Source of the DNA: Actinomyces sp. S6-Spd3
Lineage (GTDB): Bacteria; Actinomycetota; Actinomycetes; Actinomycetales; Actinomycetaceae
NCBI RefSeq assembly: GCF_000758755.1
Contig: NZ_JRMV01000281.1
Coordinates: 109,981-173,980 of the forward strand
Reading direction: 5' to 3'
DNA length: 64,000 bases
The notes beneath the pieces are model-generated. The model was given only the letters and a program-made list of their open reading frames with translations, was not told the DNA's origin and did no database searches. Every line of letters begins with the position of its first letter. Within the stretch, counting starts at the first letter, position 1. The position numbers and the translations under genes are program-made. Positions 62,942 to 64,000 of the stretch are shown piece by piece.

Positions 62942-63922
62942 ATGCCCCTTTTCGACACGATCAATGGTCTTCCCTTCGCCGACGAACAACTGTTTTTTCC
63001 GCGTGAACTTAGTGCGTGGACCCGACGCTTGAGCGCGCCCGGAGGCTATAGCGCGCTGCGCGATGAACTCGACGAACATGCACAAGAGCTTCACATTCTC
63101 GCGATGACGCCTGAGGGTAAGGTCGCGGTGCTGCCCGCGGACAGTGGGCATTATGAAGCATGGGACATGGGTGCAGCAGTTGAAGACTGTGATCGCGTGT
63201 TCTTTGCCGGGGTAGATTCGTGCGGCGTTGTGCGTTTTGTTGCGATCACATCCGAAGAAAGCCTGACCTCCATGCACGGAAAGTGGGAGGTGCCGGTGGA
63301 GGAACTCTCCTGGCTCTCCTTGCGTCACGAGGCCGCGCAATTGGATAGCGCAGATTGCACCAGTGCGGGACGGGCGCTGGCATTGTTGCGCTGGCAAGAA
63401 AAAACCCAGTATTGCTCATGCTGTGGCGGGCAGATGCACAGCGAAAACGGGGGAGAGACCCAGCGATGCGTGCAGTGTGATCGTTTGGAATACCCGCGCC
63501 AAGATCCTGCGGTGATTGTTTTGATTACCGATGAAGAAGACCGGATTCTTCTTGGGCACAACCGGTCGTGGACACCTGCATTCATGTCGCTCATCGCGGG
63601 ATTCGTGGAAGCAGGAGAAACCCCCGAGCACGCTGTCGTTCGCGAAGCAAAAGAAGAAGCAAATCTCGACGTCGAAGACGTCCGCTATTTCGCGACTCAA
63701 CCCTGGCCATTCCCGCGCTCGGTCATGATGGGCTTTACCGCCTCGGTGAAAGGCACTCCAACTCCTCAACCCGATATGGACGAAGTCGATGCCATGCGTT
63801 GGGTGACTCGCGATGAACTAATGGCCCTTGTCGAGTCGGGAGAACTCGAAATTCCCACTCACACCGCGATCGCGCGAAAGATGATCGACATGTGGCTCCA
63901 TCACCTTGGACGTGCTTCGTGA
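62942..63922 (+). CDS. nudC: NAD+ diphosphatase / NAD-capped RNA hydrolase (NudC)
   Basis: 326 residues. A four-Cys zinc ribbon (CSCCGG and RCVQCDR) precedes the Nudix domain. The Nudix box is GFVEAGETPEHAVVREAKEE, with Asn where the final conserved Gly normally is. The NudC hallmark TQPWPFPRS follows, which separates it from other Nudix enzymes. It cleaves NADH/NAD and removes NAD caps from RNA. The start is uncertain: ATG 62942 lacks a close ribosome binding site and a GTG at 62909 is also in frame. Confidence 0.9.
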   Translation: MPLFDTINGLPFADEQLFFPRELSAWTRRLSAPGGYSALRDELDEHAQELHILAMTPEGKVAVLPADSGHYEAWDMGAAVEDCDRVFFAGVDSCGVVRFVAITSEESLTSMHGKWEVPVEELSWLSLRHEAAQLDSADCTSAGRALALLRWQEKTQYCSCCGGQMHSENGGETQRCVQCDRLEYPRQDPAVIVLITDEEDRILLGHNRSWTPAFMSLIAGFVEAGETPEHAVVREAKEEANLDVEDVRYFATQPWPFPRSVMMGFTASVKGTPTPQPDMDEVDAMRWVTRDELMALVESGELEIPTHTAIARKMIDMWLHHLGRAS

Positions 63923-64000
63923 GCGCCCGCGACGAATCCGCAGCCGAGAAACTTCTGGAGGCTCTCGACCCGGATCAACGTGCGGTCGCCCAGTATGCGG
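63919..64000 (+). CDS. uvrD2: Start of a UvrD2-like DNA helicase (truncated by the window end)
   Basis: The GTG at 63919 overlaps the nudC stop. The 27 visible residues end in LLEALDPDQRAVAQYA, the N-terminal Q-motif region of UvrD/PcrA-type helicases. In Mycobacterium nudC is followed by uvrD2, which supports the name. Nothing beyond the first codons can be checked. Confidence 0.7.
   Translation, partial: MSARDESAAEKLLEALDPDQRAVAQYA

Overview
The window looks like the chromosome of an actinobacterium, most likely of the Actinomycetaceae (Actinomyces/Schaalia type). This is inferred from moderately GC-rich DNA, frequent GTG starts, ATGA/GTGA stop-start overlaps, lipoproteins with Ser/Ala-rich linkers, paired clpP genes, a DUF3039-helicase pair, and a pncB/clpS/DUF2017/murI/MBL/rph/rdgB block whose order resembles Mycobacterium. 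No rRNA, CRISPR array, transposase, integrase or phage gene was seen.

Layout. 1-17.5 kb is mostly housekeeping: the tail of an unknown gene; an NCS1 nucleobase permease with a purine nucleoside phosphorylase; a PatB/MalY-type C-S lyase; gltX beside one tRNA-Gln and two identical tRNA-Glu genes; a GT4 glycosyltransferase; an IclR regulator facing leuCD across a perfect palindrome; murA, a lipid kinase, plsC, a lipoprotein, gpsA, ddl and an ATP-grasp enzyme. 17.6-21.5 kb holds tRNA-His, a zinc alcohol dehydrogenase (adh), and a ~2.2 kb insert (secreted subtilisin-like protease plus lipoprotein) bounded by a 111-bp direct repeat of the adh 3' end, then tRNA-Gly and tRNA-Pro. 21.6-26.3 kb carries tig, clpP1, clpP2, clpX and a chorismate mutase. 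26.3-29.9 kb is a MacAB-like export system with its own lipoprotein and a repeated upstream box.

29.9-41.2 kb holds an acyl-CoA synthetase, a ClC channel, mdh, a four-gene Mn/Zn ABC importer with a large inverted-repeat operator, glyA and folD. 41.2-51.3 kb is the most distinctive block: arginine deiminase, ornithine carbamoyltransferase and carbamate kinase, a densely structured intergenic RNA, an AGAT-type amidinotransferase, a DMT transporter, an MHS-type transporter, a TetR regulator and a LysP-like permease. Read together, these genes could import arginine, ferment part of it to ATP, ammonia and ornithine, and convert part to a guanidino compound that is then exported or exchanged. That reading is inference.

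51.3-53.6 kb has three minus-strand genes of unknown function. 53.8-64 kb returns to conserved genes: hup, nagB, the DUF3039/helicase pair, pncB, clpS, DUF2017, murI, an Rv1339-like MBL hydrolase, rdgB, rph, nudC and the first codons of a UvrD2-like helicase.

Likely control sites were found by eye only: CRP-like sites before mdh and hup, an ARG-box-like palindrome before arcA, a 15-bp-arm operator before the metal importer, GTTATC repeats before the export operon, and palindromes before leuC and the LysP-like gene. All start choices, promoters and RNA folds come from reading the sequence and have not been computed.
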